A stretch of 64,000 bases of DNA from Candidatus Tokpelaia hoelldoblerii (lineage in GTDB: Bacteria > Pseudomonadota > Alphaproteobacteria > Rhizobiales > Rhizobiaceae): positions 236,001 through 300,000 of the forward strand of contig CP017315.1 of NCBI GenBank assembly GCA_002005325.1, written 5' to 3'. The notes under the pieces were generated by a model, which did not search any database, had not been told where the DNA came from, and saw only the letters and a list, made by a program, of their open reading frames with translations. The position numbers were made by a program, and so were the translations under genes. This document shows positions 8,722 through 16,876 of the stretch, piece by piece. Position 1 is the first letter of the stretch. The number at the start of each line of letters is the position of its first letter.

Positions 8722-10512
8722 CTATAAGTCCTGTGTTAAAGCGTTGTCATCACCGTCTGGCGGGGTGAAATCAGCACCCCCCTCATAGGGGGCCGCATCA
8801 TCCTGAATGTTAAGCCGCACATCAACGACTTTCGCTCCCGGGAAAGCCTCCTGAATGGCGATCACATCCGCGTCATTTTCAGCGTCCGACAGCAGGGCTT
8901 CACGCTTTGATTTTTCTTCTTCCGCCACGGTAGCGCCGCCGCCTGAATCAACGGTTTTTATGATCCAGCGTTCACCTGTCAGGTCCAGCAAGGCTTTGCC
9001 AAGCTGTTGCGACAGGGTGCGTGGCGCGTCTTCCGCCGGTTCAAACGTCAGGCTGTTGCCCTCCAGCTTGACAAGGCGCACATATTCTTTCAGCAAAAAT
9101 TTCAGCTGAATATCACGCTGTGTATCAGCAAGAGCAATCAGTGCCTTTAAATTTTCAGGCCGGGGATTTTTTTTTTCCGCTTCCGCAGGTGTCATAACGG
9201 GAAGAGGTTCTGCGATGACAACCGGCGCGGGCGGCACGGGGGCCGGTTCGGGCGCGGCAACAGGCGCTATCTCTATCGGGGCGGCCTGCACGGGTGCGGA
9301 TGGTTTCCGGGCAGGCGCGGGCATTTGTGCGGGGGCCGGCAGGGGCCTGTTTTCGGCAATGGCTTGCAGTGCTTCATCCAGTGTTGGCAGATCAGCGGCA
9401 TGCGCCAGGCGGATCAGCAGCATTTCCGCCGCCTGTAACGGGCGCGGCGCGTTTTCCACTTCCGCCATGCCCTTGAGCAGCATCTGCCAGCTGCGCGCCA
9501 AAGCCCGGACGGAAAGCCGGGCGGCAAAGTCCTTGCCACGCTTGCGCTCTTCTTCGGCAAGGGACGGGTCGTCACCAAGCTCTGGTGTAAAGCGCAGCCG
9601 TGTAACCAGATGGTTGAACTCAGCAAGCTCGGCAATCATCACTGCCGGGTCGGCGCCGCCATCATACTGGGCTTTCAACTCACGCAGCGCCGGGGCGACA
9701 TCGCCCCGCATGATCAATTCAAACAGGCCGATAATCCGCGCCTTGTCGGCAAGGCCGAGCATATCGCGCACTGCTGCAACGCTGACTGTATTGTTGCCGT
9801 GCGCAATGGCCTGATCCATAATGGACAGTGCATCGCGCACCGAACCTTCACCGGCGCGGGCAATCATGGCCAGTGCTTCATCCTCGGCGCTGACATGTTC
9901 AGCCGCCGCGATTTTTTGCAGATGCTGTGTCAGTGTCGCGGCGGAAACACGCCGCAAATCAAAACGCTGGCAGCGCGACAGCACAGTGATCGGCACTTTG
10001 CGGATTTCAGTGGTGGCGAAGATAAATTTGACGTGTGGCGGCGGCTCTTCCAGTGTTTTCAGCAGGCCGTTGAAAGCCTGTGTGGAAAGCATATGCACCT
10101 CGTCAATAATATAAACCTTGTAGCGGGCGGTAACAGGACGATAACGCACCTGTTCGATAATTTCGCGGATATCGTCAATGCCGGTATGGGAGGCGGCGTC
10201 CATCTCGCCCACGTCGACATGGGGGCCTTCCATAATCGCCTGGCAATGCTCGCCAGGTGTGGCAAGGTCAATGGCCGGTTTGTCAATGGTATCGGTTTTA
10301 TAGTTCAGTGCCCGCGCCAGAATGCGCGCTGTGGTGGTTTTGCCCACGCCGCGCACACCGGTCAACATCCATGCCTGTGCAATACGCCCGGCCTCAAAGG
10401 CGTTGGTCAGGGTGCGCACCATGGGTTCCTGGCCAATGAGGTCGGAAAAATCTTTCGGGCGGTATTTGCGGGCAAGAACGCGATAGGTTTTGTCTGTCGT
10501 ATCCGTTTCCAT
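8722..10512 (-). CDS. dnaX: DNA polymerase III subunit tau (and possibly gamma)
   Basis: A 596-residue clamp-loader ATPase. Domain I has Walker A GVRGVGKTTT and Walker B IIDEVHMLS, with a sensor region ending LSRCQRFDLRR. Of the four zinc-binding cysteines of enteric DnaX only one remains, in GEHCQ, as I recall for other alphaproteobacteria. Domain III is followed by a Pro/Ala-rich linker (about 395-445) and a tau-specific C-terminus. At codons 446-449 the coding strand has a run of ten A (plus-strand T at 9167-9176), a likely slippage site that would yield a gamma form of about 452 residues. I chose ATG 10512 (METDTTDKTYRVLARKYRP); longer starts translate the repeat-bearing leader. Confidence 0.93.
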   Translation of the reverse strand: METDTTDKTYRVLARKYRPKDFSDLIGQEPMVRTLTNAFEAGRIAQAWMLTGVRGVGKTTTARILARALNYKTDTIDKPAIDLATPGEHCQAIMEGPHVDVGEMDAASHTGIDDIREIIEQVRYRPVTARYKVYIIDEVHMLSTQAFNGLLKTLEEPPPHVKFIFATTEIRKVPITVLSRCQRFDLRRVSAATLTQHLQKIAAAEHVSAEDEALAMIARAGEGSVRDALSIMDQAIAHGNNTVSVAAVRDMLGLADKARIIGLFELIMRGDVAPALRELKAQYDGGADPAVMIAELAEFNHLVTRLRFTPELGDDPSLAEEERKRGKDFAARLSVRALARSWQMLLKGMAEVENAPRPLQAAEMLLIRLAHAADLPTLDEALQAIAENRPLPAPAQMPAPARKPSAPVQAAPIEIAPVAAPEPAPVPPAPVVIAEPLPVMTPAEAEKKNPRPENLKALIALADTQRDIQLKFLLKEYVRLVKLEGNSLTFEPAEDAPRTLSQQLGKALLDLTGERWIIKTVDSGGGATVAEEEKSKREALLSDAENDADVIAIQEAFPGAKVVDVRLNIQDDAAPYEGGADFTPPDGDDNALTQDL

Positions 10513-10557
10513 CCCGCGCAGTGTCCCTGAAATATAGGCTGATGATATATTTTTGGT

Positions 10558-10642
10558 GCAAAAACAAAAAGGAAGTTTTTGCATTTGGTTTAGCGCAAAA
10601 ACAAAAAAGCATTCCCACTTTCCCCAATAAGGAAGTTTGGGG
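10558..10642 (+). repeat. Stem-loop repeats in the dnaX leader
   Basis: Two copies of a short stem-loop lie between the 4.5S RNA and dnaX. Copy 1 (10558-10582) is GCAAAAAC, loop AAAAAGGAA, GTTTTTGC, a perfect 8-bp stem. Copy 2 (10622-10642) has CCCCAA and TTGGGG arms around a loop that keeps AAGGAAGT. A left arm without partner (GCAAAAACAAAAAAG) lies at about 10594. The same loop recurs in the tandem repeat at 12313-12372 with a third stem sequence. Confidence 0.6.
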
Positions 10643-10665
10643 ATTTTTGTATTTTTCGCTGTCGT

Positions 10666-10760
10666 AGGAGACTGGATGACGACCCGCGCCAAATCCGTTA
10701 GGGCTGCTTTCTTCCGAACCTGACCCGGTTGGCGGATGGTGCGTCCATCACCAGCCTCCC
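10666..10760 (-). ncRNA. ffs: 4.5S (signal recognition particle) RNA
   Basis: About 95 nt on the minus strand contain the universally conserved SRP hairpin core, GGTCAGGTTCGGAAGAAAGC followed by AGCC, which binds Ffh. The 5' end (GGGAGGCTGG) pairs with the 3' end (CCAGTCTCCT) to close the rod. Exact ends are set by that pairing. Position just upstream of dnaX on the same strand is typical of alphaproteobacteria. The RNA is part of the co-translational membrane targeting pathway. Confidence 0.93.
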
Positions 10761-10839
10761 GCTTTTATATCGTCAATTTTTGCACAAAAAGCAAGCTAAA
10801 GTCACGAAAAACTGCTAAATTATGGTTCTGGAGGTAAAA

Positions 10840-11256
10840 ATGTCTGAGAAAAACACATTTATGCTGGATTCCCGCCTGCAGCAGGATATGGCGTTTATCG
10901 TTTCACTGGGGTTGAGCGAACTGCTTTTGATGAATGACAAACGCTGGCCGTGGCTGATTTTGGTGCCGCGGATTGCCGGTGCGGAAGAGGTGCACAGCCT
11001 GCCGCGGTTGCAGCAGGCACAGCTGATGGAGGAAATCAGCACGGTTGCCGCCGCTTTGCGGGATGTGACAGGATGTGAGAAAATCAACATCGGTGCGCTG
11101 GGCAATATTGTGCGGCAATTGCATATCCATCTCATCGCCCGCAACAGCGGCGATGCCAACTGGCCAAATCCCGTTTGGGGGTTTGGCCGGCGGGAACCTT
11201 ATACAGGCACGGCAGTGCAGGATATTGTTGCCCGTATACAGGCGCGCTGTGGATAA
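10840..11256 (+). CDS. HIT family protein (nucleotide-binding hydrolase or transferase)
   Basis: A 138-residue HIT-domain protein, probably acting on dinucleoside polyphosphates or similar nucleotides. The HIT motif at 93-100 reads QLHIHLIA, so the first of the three motif histidines is Gln while His95 and His97 remain; I believe this variant is common in alphaproteobacterial members of the family. The upstream ATG at 10822 is in frame, but GGAGG lies 6-7 bases before ATG 10840, which decides the start. It is divergent from the 4.5S RNA. Confidence 0.8.
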   Translation: MSEKNTFMLDSRLQQDMAFIVSLGLSELLLMNDKRWPWLILVPRIAGAEEVHSLPRLQQAQLMEEISTVAAALRDVTGCEKINIGALGNIVRQLHIHLIARNSGDANWPNPVWGFGRREPYTGTAVQDIVARIQARCG

Positions 11257-11315
11257 ATAAGGCCAGGCTGCTATCTACTGATAGTGAGAGTTTTAAATTG
11301 CAGCGGTCGTTTCTT

Positions 11316-11345
11316 ATTGCAAATCATTCGCAATTGCAATATTAA
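11316..11345 (+). promoter_or_regulatory. sitA promoter with overlapping Fur/Mur-type operator
   Basis: ATTGCAAAT-C-ATTCGCAAT (11316-11334) is a 9-1-9 inverted repeat with one mismatch, the layout of Fur-family boxes and similar to rhizobial Mur-responsive sites. It covers the -35 hexamer TTGCAA (11317-11322) of a promoter whose -10 is TATTAA (11340-11345), spacing 17. Metal-loaded Fur/Mur, possibly the product of the gene at 14847-15254, would block RNA polymerase here. The box type is inferred. Confidence 0.65.
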
Positions 11346-11385
11346 GGGGAAGCAGTTTGATTCTCATGACCACAGGGAGAAGGAT

Positions 11386-12294
11386 ATGGATCTGGTTGGA
11401 AAGCAGTCACTGACGGGTATGCTGGCGGGCATGGTTCTGGCCGTCATTCTTGCTGTTGCGCCCGCCGCCGGGCAGGTGAAGTTCAAGGTGGTAACGACCT
11501 TTACAGTGATTGCCGATATGGCGAGAAACGTTGCCGGTGATGCGGCTGTTGTCGAATCCATCACCCGGCCGGGGGCGGAAATTCATCAATACCAGCCGAC
11601 ACCGGGCGATATCCGCCGCGCGCAGGGGGCGCAGCTGATTTTATGGAACGGGCTTGGTCTTGAACTGTGGTTTGAAAAATTCTTCCGCAATCTGCAGGAT
11701 GTGCCGGGTGTTGTGGTTTCAGACGGCGTGACGCCGGTTGGTATTACCGAGGGGCCTTATAACGGCCAGCCCAACCCTCATGCCTGGATGTCGCCAAAGG
11801 CAGCGCTGGTTTATGTGGATAATATCCGCAATGCGCTGGTGAAGTACGACCCGGAAAATGCCGCGCTTTACCGTGCCAATGCTGAACAGTACAAACAGAA
11901 AATCATTGCGACAATTGCGCCTTTGCGCGAGCAGCTGGCTGCTATTCCCAAAAACGGGCGCTGGCTGGTGACAAGTGAAGGGGCATTTTCCTATCTGGCG
12001 CGCGATTTTGGCCTGAAGGAGCTCTATCTGTGGCCGATTAACGCCGACCAGCAGGGCACGCCGCGGCAGGTAAGACAGGTGATTGATGCAGTGCGCAAAA
12101 ACGGCATTGGCGTGGTGTTTTCAGAAAGCACGGTTTCACCCAAACCCGCGCAGCAGGTGGCGCACGAAACCGGTGCGCGTTATGGCGGGGTGCTTTATGT
12201 GGATTCCTTGAGTCCGCCGGATGGTGTTGTGCCGACCTATCTTGATCTGCTACGGGTGACAATCAGCACAATTGCACAGGGGTTATTGCAATGA
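11386..12294 (+). CDS. sitA: Manganese/iron ABC transporter, periplasmic binding protein SitA
   Basis: A 302-residue cluster A-I metal-binding protein. A hydrophobic signal segment (about 9-27, ending APAAGQ) precedes VKFKVVTTFTVIADMARNVA, a SitA-like beginning. Likely metal ligands are His in AEIHQYQPTP, His in NPHAWMSPK, Glu in VTSEGAFSYL and Asp in YVDSLSPPDG. I chose ATG 11386 (GAGAAGGA just upstream) over a start at 11284, which would precede the operator. It heads sitABCD. Sequence resemblance favours Mn/Fe over Zn, but substrate is inferred. Confidence 0.88.
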   Translation: MDLVGKQSLTGMLAGMVLAVILAVAPAAGQVKFKVVTTFTVIADMARNVAGDAAVVESITRPGAEIHQYQPTPGDIRRAQGAQLILWNGLGLELWFEKFFRNLQDVPGVVVSDGVTPVGITEGPYNGQPNPHAWMSPKAALVYVDNIRNALVKYDPENAALYRANAEQYKQKIIATIAPLREQLAAIPKNGRWLVTSEGAFSYLARDFGLKELYLWPINADQQGTPRQVRQVIDAVRKNGIGVVFSESTVSPKPAQQVAHETGARYGGVLYVDSLSPPDGVVPTYLDLLRVTISTIAQGLLQ

Positions 12295-12312
12295 AGACAT
12301 TTAAGTTGCACA

Positions 12313-12372
12313 TAAGTTGCACAAACAAAAAGGAAGTTTGTGTAAGTTGCACAAACAAAAAGAAAGTTTGTG
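12313..12372 (+). repeat. Tandem 30-bp stem-loop repeat between sitA and sitB
   Basis: Two head-to-tail 30-base units (12313-12342 and 12343-12372) differ at one base. A partial unit (TTAAGTTGCACA) precedes them. Each contains GCACAAAC, loop AAAAAGGAA or AAAAAGAAA, then GTTTGTGT or GTTTGTGC, an 8-bp stem. They fill the only sizeable gap in the sit operon, so they may tune expression of sitA relative to sitBCD by mRNA processing. Confidence 0.75.
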
Positions 12373-12402
12373 CGGTGGCACCATTCTGCAAGGATTGTCG
12401 CA

Positions 12403-13170
12403 ATGACAAAAGCTGACCATGGTATTGTGGTGGATCATGTCACCGTTACCTACCGTAATGGCCACACAGCCCTGCGGGATGCCAGTTTTTCCCTGCCGGC
12501 CGGCACGATTACCGCCCTTGTCGGGATAAACGGGGCGGGCAAATCAACCTTGTTCAAGGCGATTATGGGCTTTGCGCCGTTGCGTGCGGGGAAAGTTCGC
12601 GTGCTGGGCAAGCCGGTACGGGCAGCGTTGCGCCAGAACCTGATTGCCTATGTGCCGCAGTCGGAGGAGGTGGACTGGAATTTTCCGGTGCTGGTTGAAG
12701 ATGTGGTGATGATGGGGCGCTATGGCTATATGGGCCTGTTGCGCCGCCCGCGGGATGCCGATTATGCGGCGGTGGCGGCCGCGTGTATGCGGGTCGGTAT
12801 CATGGATTTGCGCCAGCGCCAGATTGGCGAGCTTTCCGGCGGGCAGAAAAAGCGGGTGTTTCTGGCCCGCGCCCTGGCGCAGGACAGTTCTGTTATCCTG
12901 CTGGATGAGCCGTTTACCGGTGTTGACGCGACAACGGAAGAGCAGATTATCACCCTGTTGCGCGCCCTGCGGGATGAGGGGCGGGTGGTGCTGGTTTCCA
13001 CCCATAATCTTGGTTCTGTGCCGGAATTTTGCGACCATACGGTGCTGGTCAAGGGCACGGTGCTGGCTTATGGCAAAACGAAAACTGTTTTTACCGCAAA
13101 AAACCTGCAGAAAACCTTTGATGGCACGCTGCGCTCCTTTGATAGGCGTGGAGGCCGGCGCAATGCTTGA
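12403..13170 (+). CDS. sitB: Manganese/iron ABC transporter, ATPase SitB
   Basis: A 255-residue ABC ATPase. Walker A GINGAGKST, Q-loop YVPQSEEVDWNFPV, signature LSGGQKKR, Walker B VILLDEPFTGVD and switch His in VSTHNL are all present. The Q-loop wording is characteristic of Mn/Zn/Fe chelate importers. ATG 12403 follows AAGGATT; the longer frame from 12370 has no site. The gene ends inside the start of sitC (8-base overlap). Confidence 0.9.
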   Translation: MTKADHGIVVDHVTVTYRNGHTALRDASFSLPAGTITALVGINGAGKSTLFKAIMGFAPLRAGKVRVLGKPVRAALRQNLIAYVPQSEEVDWNFPVLVEDVVMMGRYGYMGLLRRPRDADYAAVAAACMRVGIMDLRQRQIGELSGGQKKRVFLARALAQDSSVILLDEPFTGVDATTEEQIITLLRALRDEGRVVLVSTHNLGSVPEFCDHTVLVKGTVLAYGKTKTVFTAKNLQKTFDGTLRSFDRRGGRRNA

Positions 13171-14026
13171 GATGCTGCTGCAGCCCTTCCACTATCAATT
13201 TATGCTGAATGCCATGTGGGTTTCCGCTCTTGTCGGGGCGTTATGTGCTTTTTTATCCTGTTATCTGATGCTTAAAGGCTGGTCACTGATTGGTGACGCG
13301 TTGTCGCACGCCATTGTGCCCGGTGTTGCCGGGGCTTATATGCTGGGTCTGCCATTTTCCATCGGGGCGTTTTTTTCCGGCGGGCTGGCCGCCGCAGCCA
13401 TGCTGTTTTTCAACCAGCGCACCAGATTGCGCGAGGATGTGATTATCGGGCTGGTGTTTTCTTCCCTCTTCGGGCTGGGGCTGTTTATGGTGTCATTGTC
13501 ACCGGCGTCAGTTGATATTCAGACCATTGTCATGGGCAATATTCTGGCCATCACGACGGAAGATACGCTGCAACTGGCGATTATCGGTTTTGTGTCGCTC
13601 AGCGTGCTGCTGGTGAAATGGAAAGACCTGCTGGTGGTGTTTTTTGACGAAAACCATGCCCATTCCATCGGGTTGCAGCCTGTGGCGCTGAAAATTCTGT
13701 TTTTCACGCTGCTGGCGGCGGCAACTGTTGCGGCTCTGCAAACCGTCGGGGCATTTCTGGTAATCTGCATGGTGATAACGCCGGGTGCGACAGCTTATCT
13801 TTTAACCGACCGTTTCCCGCGCCTGCTGGTGATTGCGGTGCTTCTCGGCGCACTCACCAGCTTTATCGGTGCTTATGCCAGCTATTTTATGGATGGCGCA
13901 ACGGGGGGTATTATCATTGTGCTGCAAACCGCGCTGTTCCTGCTGGCTTTTGTCTTTGCGCCCAAACATGGGCTTGTGGCGGCGCGCCGTCGTGCCGCGC
14001 GAAGCCTGGACGGGGAGGAAAAATGA
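13163..14026 (+). CDS. sitC: Manganese/iron ABC transporter, permease SitC
   Basis: A 287-residue ABC-3 family permease with about eight hydrophobic helices. The segment LMLKGWSLIGDALSHAIVPG is the conserved cytoplasmic-loop motif of metal permeases. ATG 13163 lies in the last codons of sitB and gives the normal family N-terminus; the open frame extends much further upstream only as a shadow of sitB. It overlaps sitD by ATGA. Confidence 0.9.
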   Translation: MLEMLLQPFHYQFMLNAMWVSALVGALCAFLSCYLMLKGWSLIGDALSHAIVPGVAGAYMLGLPFSIGAFFSGGLAAAAMLFFNQRTRLREDVIIGLVFSSLFGLGLFMVSLSPASVDIQTIVMGNILAITTEDTLQLAIIGFVSLSVLLVKWKDLLVVFFDENHAHSIGLQPVALKILFFTLLAAATVAALQTVGAFLVICMVITPGATAYLLTDRFPRLLVIAVLLGALTSFIGAYASYFMDGATGGIIIVLQTALFLLAFVFAPKHGLVAARRRAARSLDGEEK

Positions 14027-14871
14027 TGGGCTTGGCTGATATCACGCTTTTTCTGGATGACATGGATTTCCTGAGCCGCGCGGTGATAATGGCGATTGCC
14101 GTGGCGGTGCCGCTGGCGCTGCTCTCGCCTTTTCTGGTGCTGAAAGGCTGGGCGCTGATGGGGGATGCAATTTCACATGCCGTCTTCCCCGGGGTGGTGC
14201 TGGCTTATGTGTTTGGTATCCCCTATGCGCTTGGCGCGTTCTGTGCCGGCATGTTTTCAGCTGTGGCGATCGGCTTTGTCAAAAATAACAGCCGTATCCG
14301 CCACGATACCGCCATGGGCATTGTCTTTGCCGGTATGTTTGGTCTGGGCCTGGTGTTTTATGTCAAAATCCGGACAGCGGTGCATCTCGACCATATTCTT
14401 TATGGTGATATGCTGGGAGCGATGGGGGAAGATATTGTGCTGGCCGCTGCCATTGCCCTGGGAATCGCAACAGTGATCGGCCTGAAATGGAAAGATTTCC
14501 TGCTGCACGCTTTTGATCCCGTACAGGCTGTTGTTGCCGGTTTATCGGTGAATGCGTTGCATTATGGCTTGCTGGCGCTGATTTCACTCAGCATTGTCGG
14601 CGCTTTGCAGGCGGTCGGGTTTATCCTGCCGGTTGCCATGCTGATTGCTCCGGGGGCGATTGCCTTTTTATTGAGCCGCCGCTTTTCCACCATGCTGGTT
14701 GTCTCGCTGGCTGTGGCGGTTTTGTGTTCGGTGCTGGGCGTTTATATTGCCACTGTCCTTGACAGTGCGCCGGCGCCGACAATTGTGCTGCTGCTGACAA
14801 TTGTCTTTCTGCTCGTCTTTGCTTTTGTCAGTTTACGCCAGCACGGCTATTTCCTTAAAGGGCGCACGTAA
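14023..14871 (+). CDS. sitD: Manganese/iron ABC transporter, permease SitD
   Basis: A 282-residue second ABC-3 permease, paralogous to SitC, with the same loop motif (LVLKGWALMGDAISHAVFPG) and several hydrophobic helices. SitC and SitD would form the heterodimeric channel. The start overlaps the sitC stop. Its last 25 bases overlap, tail to tail, the 3' end of the fur gene on the opposite strand. Confidence 0.9.
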   Translation: MMGLADITLFLDDMDFLSRAVIMAIAVAVPLALLSPFLVLKGWALMGDAISHAVFPGVVLAYVFGIPYALGAFCAGMFSAVAIGFVKNNSRIRHDTAMGIVFAGMFGLGLVFYVKIRTAVHLDHILYGDMLGAMGEDIVLAAAIALGIATVIGLKWKDFLLHAFDPVQAVVAGLSVNALHYGLLALISLSIVGALQAVGFILPVAMLIAPGAIAFLLSRRFSTMLVVSLAVAVLCSVLGVYIATVLDSAPAPTIVLLLTIVFLLVFAFVSLRQHGYFLKGRT

Positions 14872-15254
14872 ATTTCCAGCCGGTGCGAAACAATGGCAAA
14901 ACCGTGTTTGCGGGCGATTTCTTCCTGCAGCTGTTCAATGGCGTCCGAGCGGAATTCAATGACATCGCCGGTTTCAACATTGATCAGATGGTCATGATGT
15001 TCCTGATCGGCGCGCTCGAAACGGGCCGGGCCATCACCGAAACTGTGCTTTTCCAGAATCCCTTTTTCTTCCAGCAGTTTCAGGGTGCGGTAAACCGTGG
15101 CAAGCGAAATTCCCGCTTCAATCATCTGCACCCGCCGGTGCAGCTCCACAGCGTCGGGGTGGTCGGCAGATTGTTCCAGCACTTTGAGAATAACACGGCG
15201 CGGCGCGGTCAGGCGCAGTTTATGATCTTTGCAAAGAGCGGTGATGTTTTTCAT
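14847..15254 (-). CDS. fur: Fur/Mur family metal-responsive repressor
   Basis: A 135-residue Fur-family regulator. The winged helix includes ISLATVYRTLKLLEEKGILE, and the metal/dimer region has ERADQEHHDHLINVETGDVIEF, with the HHDH cluster of Fur and Mur. There are no CXXC pairs as in Zur or PerR structural zinc sites, and no Irr-type haem motif is evident. In rhizobia the ortholog (Mur) responds to manganese and represses sitABCD, which lies next to it here. ATG 15254 has GGTGAG upstream; GTG 15263 is an alternative. It is the last gene of kdsB-pheA-fur. Confidence 0.9.
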   Translation of the reverse strand: MKNITALCKDHKLRLTAPRRVILKVLEQSADHPDAVELHRRVQMIEAGISLATVYRTLKLLEEKGILEKHSFGDGPARFERADQEHHDHLINVETGDVIEFRSDAIEQLQEEIARKHGFAIVSHRLEIYVRPLRK

Positions 15255-15266
15255 CGGGCTCACCGC

Positions 15267-16136
15267 TTATGGCGCTTTTTTATGCCGGTCGGGGCTTGCC
15301 GGATAGACACCGACAATGCGGATTTTTTCCGAGAAAAAAGCCAGTTCTTCCAGTGCGAGCTTGACCATTTTGTCATCAGGATGACCTTCAATTTCAGCGT
15401 AAAACTGTGTCGCCTTGAATGCGCCGTCAATCTGGTAGCTCTCCAGCTTGGTCATGTTAATGCCGCAGGTGGCAAATCCGCCAAGCGATTTATAAAGCGC
15501 GGCAGGCACGTTGCGCACCCGGAACAGCAGGCTGGTCATGACCGCTTTGCCATTGGCCGGCAGGGGCTCACGTTTTTCTTCCCGTGACAGCACGACAAAA
15601 CGGGTGATGTTTTTGGCGGCGTCTTCAACATTTTCCTGCGCGATATCAAGCCCGTAAAGCTTCGCCGCCAGTTTGGGCGCCAGTGCCGCCATGGAGCGCC
15701 GGCCCGTTTCCGCCACCAGCTTTGCCGCGCCCGCGGTGTCACCGGCGACAACCGCTTGCCAGCCATTGTCACGGATGATTTTGCGGCACTGGCCAAGGGC
15801 ATGAATGTGGCTGTGGACGGTCTGGATCTCGTCCTGTCTGACACCTGGCAGCACCATCAGCTGAAAATGAATCGGCAGAAAATATTCGCCGATGATGAAC
15901 AGTTTCGACTGCGGCAGCAGATAGTGGATATCCGCCACCCGTCCGGCCAGTGTGTTTTCAATCGGAATCATGGCAAGGTCCGCCGCGCCTGTTTCCACCG
16001 CGTTGAACGCGTCCTCAAATGTCGGGCAGGGCAGCGGTTCCATCGCGGGAAACATATTGCGGCAGGCTGTGTCGGAATTGGCGCCATACTCACCCTGAAA
16101 TGCAATGCGGCTGGTGCGGCTGGTTTTGTCTGTCAT
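15267..16136 (-). CDS. pheA: Prephenate dehydratase
   Basis: A 289-residue enzyme converting prephenate to phenylpyruvate in phenylalanine synthesis. The catalytic PDT domain (about 8-185) starts RIAFQGEYGANSDTA and contains IPIENTLAGRVADIHYLL, and the conserved ITRFVVLSRE closes it. An ACT domain follows (about 200-280) with GINMTKLESY, the phenylalanine-binding motif. There is no fused chorismate mutase, as usual in alphaproteobacteria. It overlaps kdsB by four bases. Confidence 0.93.
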   Translation of the reverse strand: MTDKTSRTSRIAFQGEYGANSDTACRNMFPAMEPLPCPTFEDAFNAVETGAADLAMIPIENTLAGRVADIHYLLPQSKLFIIGEYFLPIHFQLMVLPGVRQDEIQTVHSHIHALGQCRKIIRDNGWQAVVAGDTAGAAKLVAETGRRSMAALAPKLAAKLYGLDIAQENVEDAAKNITRFVVLSREEKREPLPANGKAVMTSLLFRVRNVPAALYKSLGGFATCGINMTKLESYQIDGAFKATQFYAEIEGHPDDKMVKLALEELAFFSEKIRIVGVYPASPDRHKKAP

Positions 16137-16876
16137 GATTTTTCCTGCTCCAGAAGAATGCGCGCCCGCTCCAGATCTTCCGCAGTGTCAACACCCAGCG
16201 GCACGGTTTTGATGATGGCCGCGTCAATGCGCATACCGTCTTCCAATGCGCGCAACTGCTCCAGCTTTTCACGCCGTTCCAGTGTGGAGGGGGGGAGTGA
16301 AACAAAGCGCTTGAGTGCGGCGCGGCGATAGGCGTAAAGGCCGATATGATGGTAAAGCGGCCCCTCGCCATAGGGCGCGGTGGCACGGGTGAAATAGAGC
16401 GCGCGCAGCCGGTTTTTCCCAATGGGGGAACCGACAAGCTTCACCACATTGGGATTGGTTTTTTCTTCCTTGCGGGTGATTTCAGCGCACAGCGTGGTAA
16501 TATCCGCCGGGCTTTGCTGCAAGGTCTGCACGGCGGCGGCAATATCATCGGCGGCGATTGTCGGCAGATCACCCTGCACATTGATAATCGCCTCGTAAGC
16601 GCCGTCCGGGTCAATCCTTGTCACTGCTTCATAAATACGGTCAGAACCGGATTCATGGTCTTTTCCGGTCATCACCGCTTCAAAGCCGTGGGCTTCAACA
16701 GCGGCTTTGATATCGGCGTGGTCGGTGGCGATAACGGTGCGGCCAAGTTTGGCCGCGGCGGCCCGTTCCGCTACATGAACAATCATCGGTTTGCCGGCGA
16801 TGTCAGCCAGCGGCTTGTCCGGCAGCCGGGTGGAAGCCATGCGGGCGGGAATCAGCACCAGAGATGAAAACGACAT
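16133..16876 (-). CDS. kdsB: 3-deoxy-manno-octulosonate cytidylyltransferase (CMP-Kdo synthetase)
   Basis: A 247-residue enzyme activating Kdo with CTP for lipid A/LPS core synthesis. The N-terminus LVLIPARMASTRLPDKPLADI is diagnostic, with further family motifs VMTGKDHESGSDRIYEA and INVQGDLPTI. I chose ATG 16876 because the GTG start at 16927 adds 17 residues before the conserved MSFSSLVLIPAR. It is divergent from yejA and heads kdsB-pheA-fur. Confidence 0.94.
   Translation of the reverse strand: MSFSSLVLIPARMASTRLPDKPLADIAGKPMIVHVAERAAAAKLGRTVIATDHADIKAAVEAHGFEAVMTGKDHESGSDRIYEAVTRIDPDGAYEAIINVQGDLPTIAADDIAAAVQTLQQSPADITTLCAEITRKEEKTNPNVVKLVGSPIGKNRLRALYFTRATAPYGEGPLYHHIGLYAYRRAALKRFVSLPPSTLERREKLEQLRALEDGMRIDAAIIKTVPLGVDTAEDLERARILLEQEKS

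Noticed and set aside
9610..10530. 306-codon open frame on + opposite dnaX
   Set aside because: Fully antisense to the conserved ATPase domain of dnaX.
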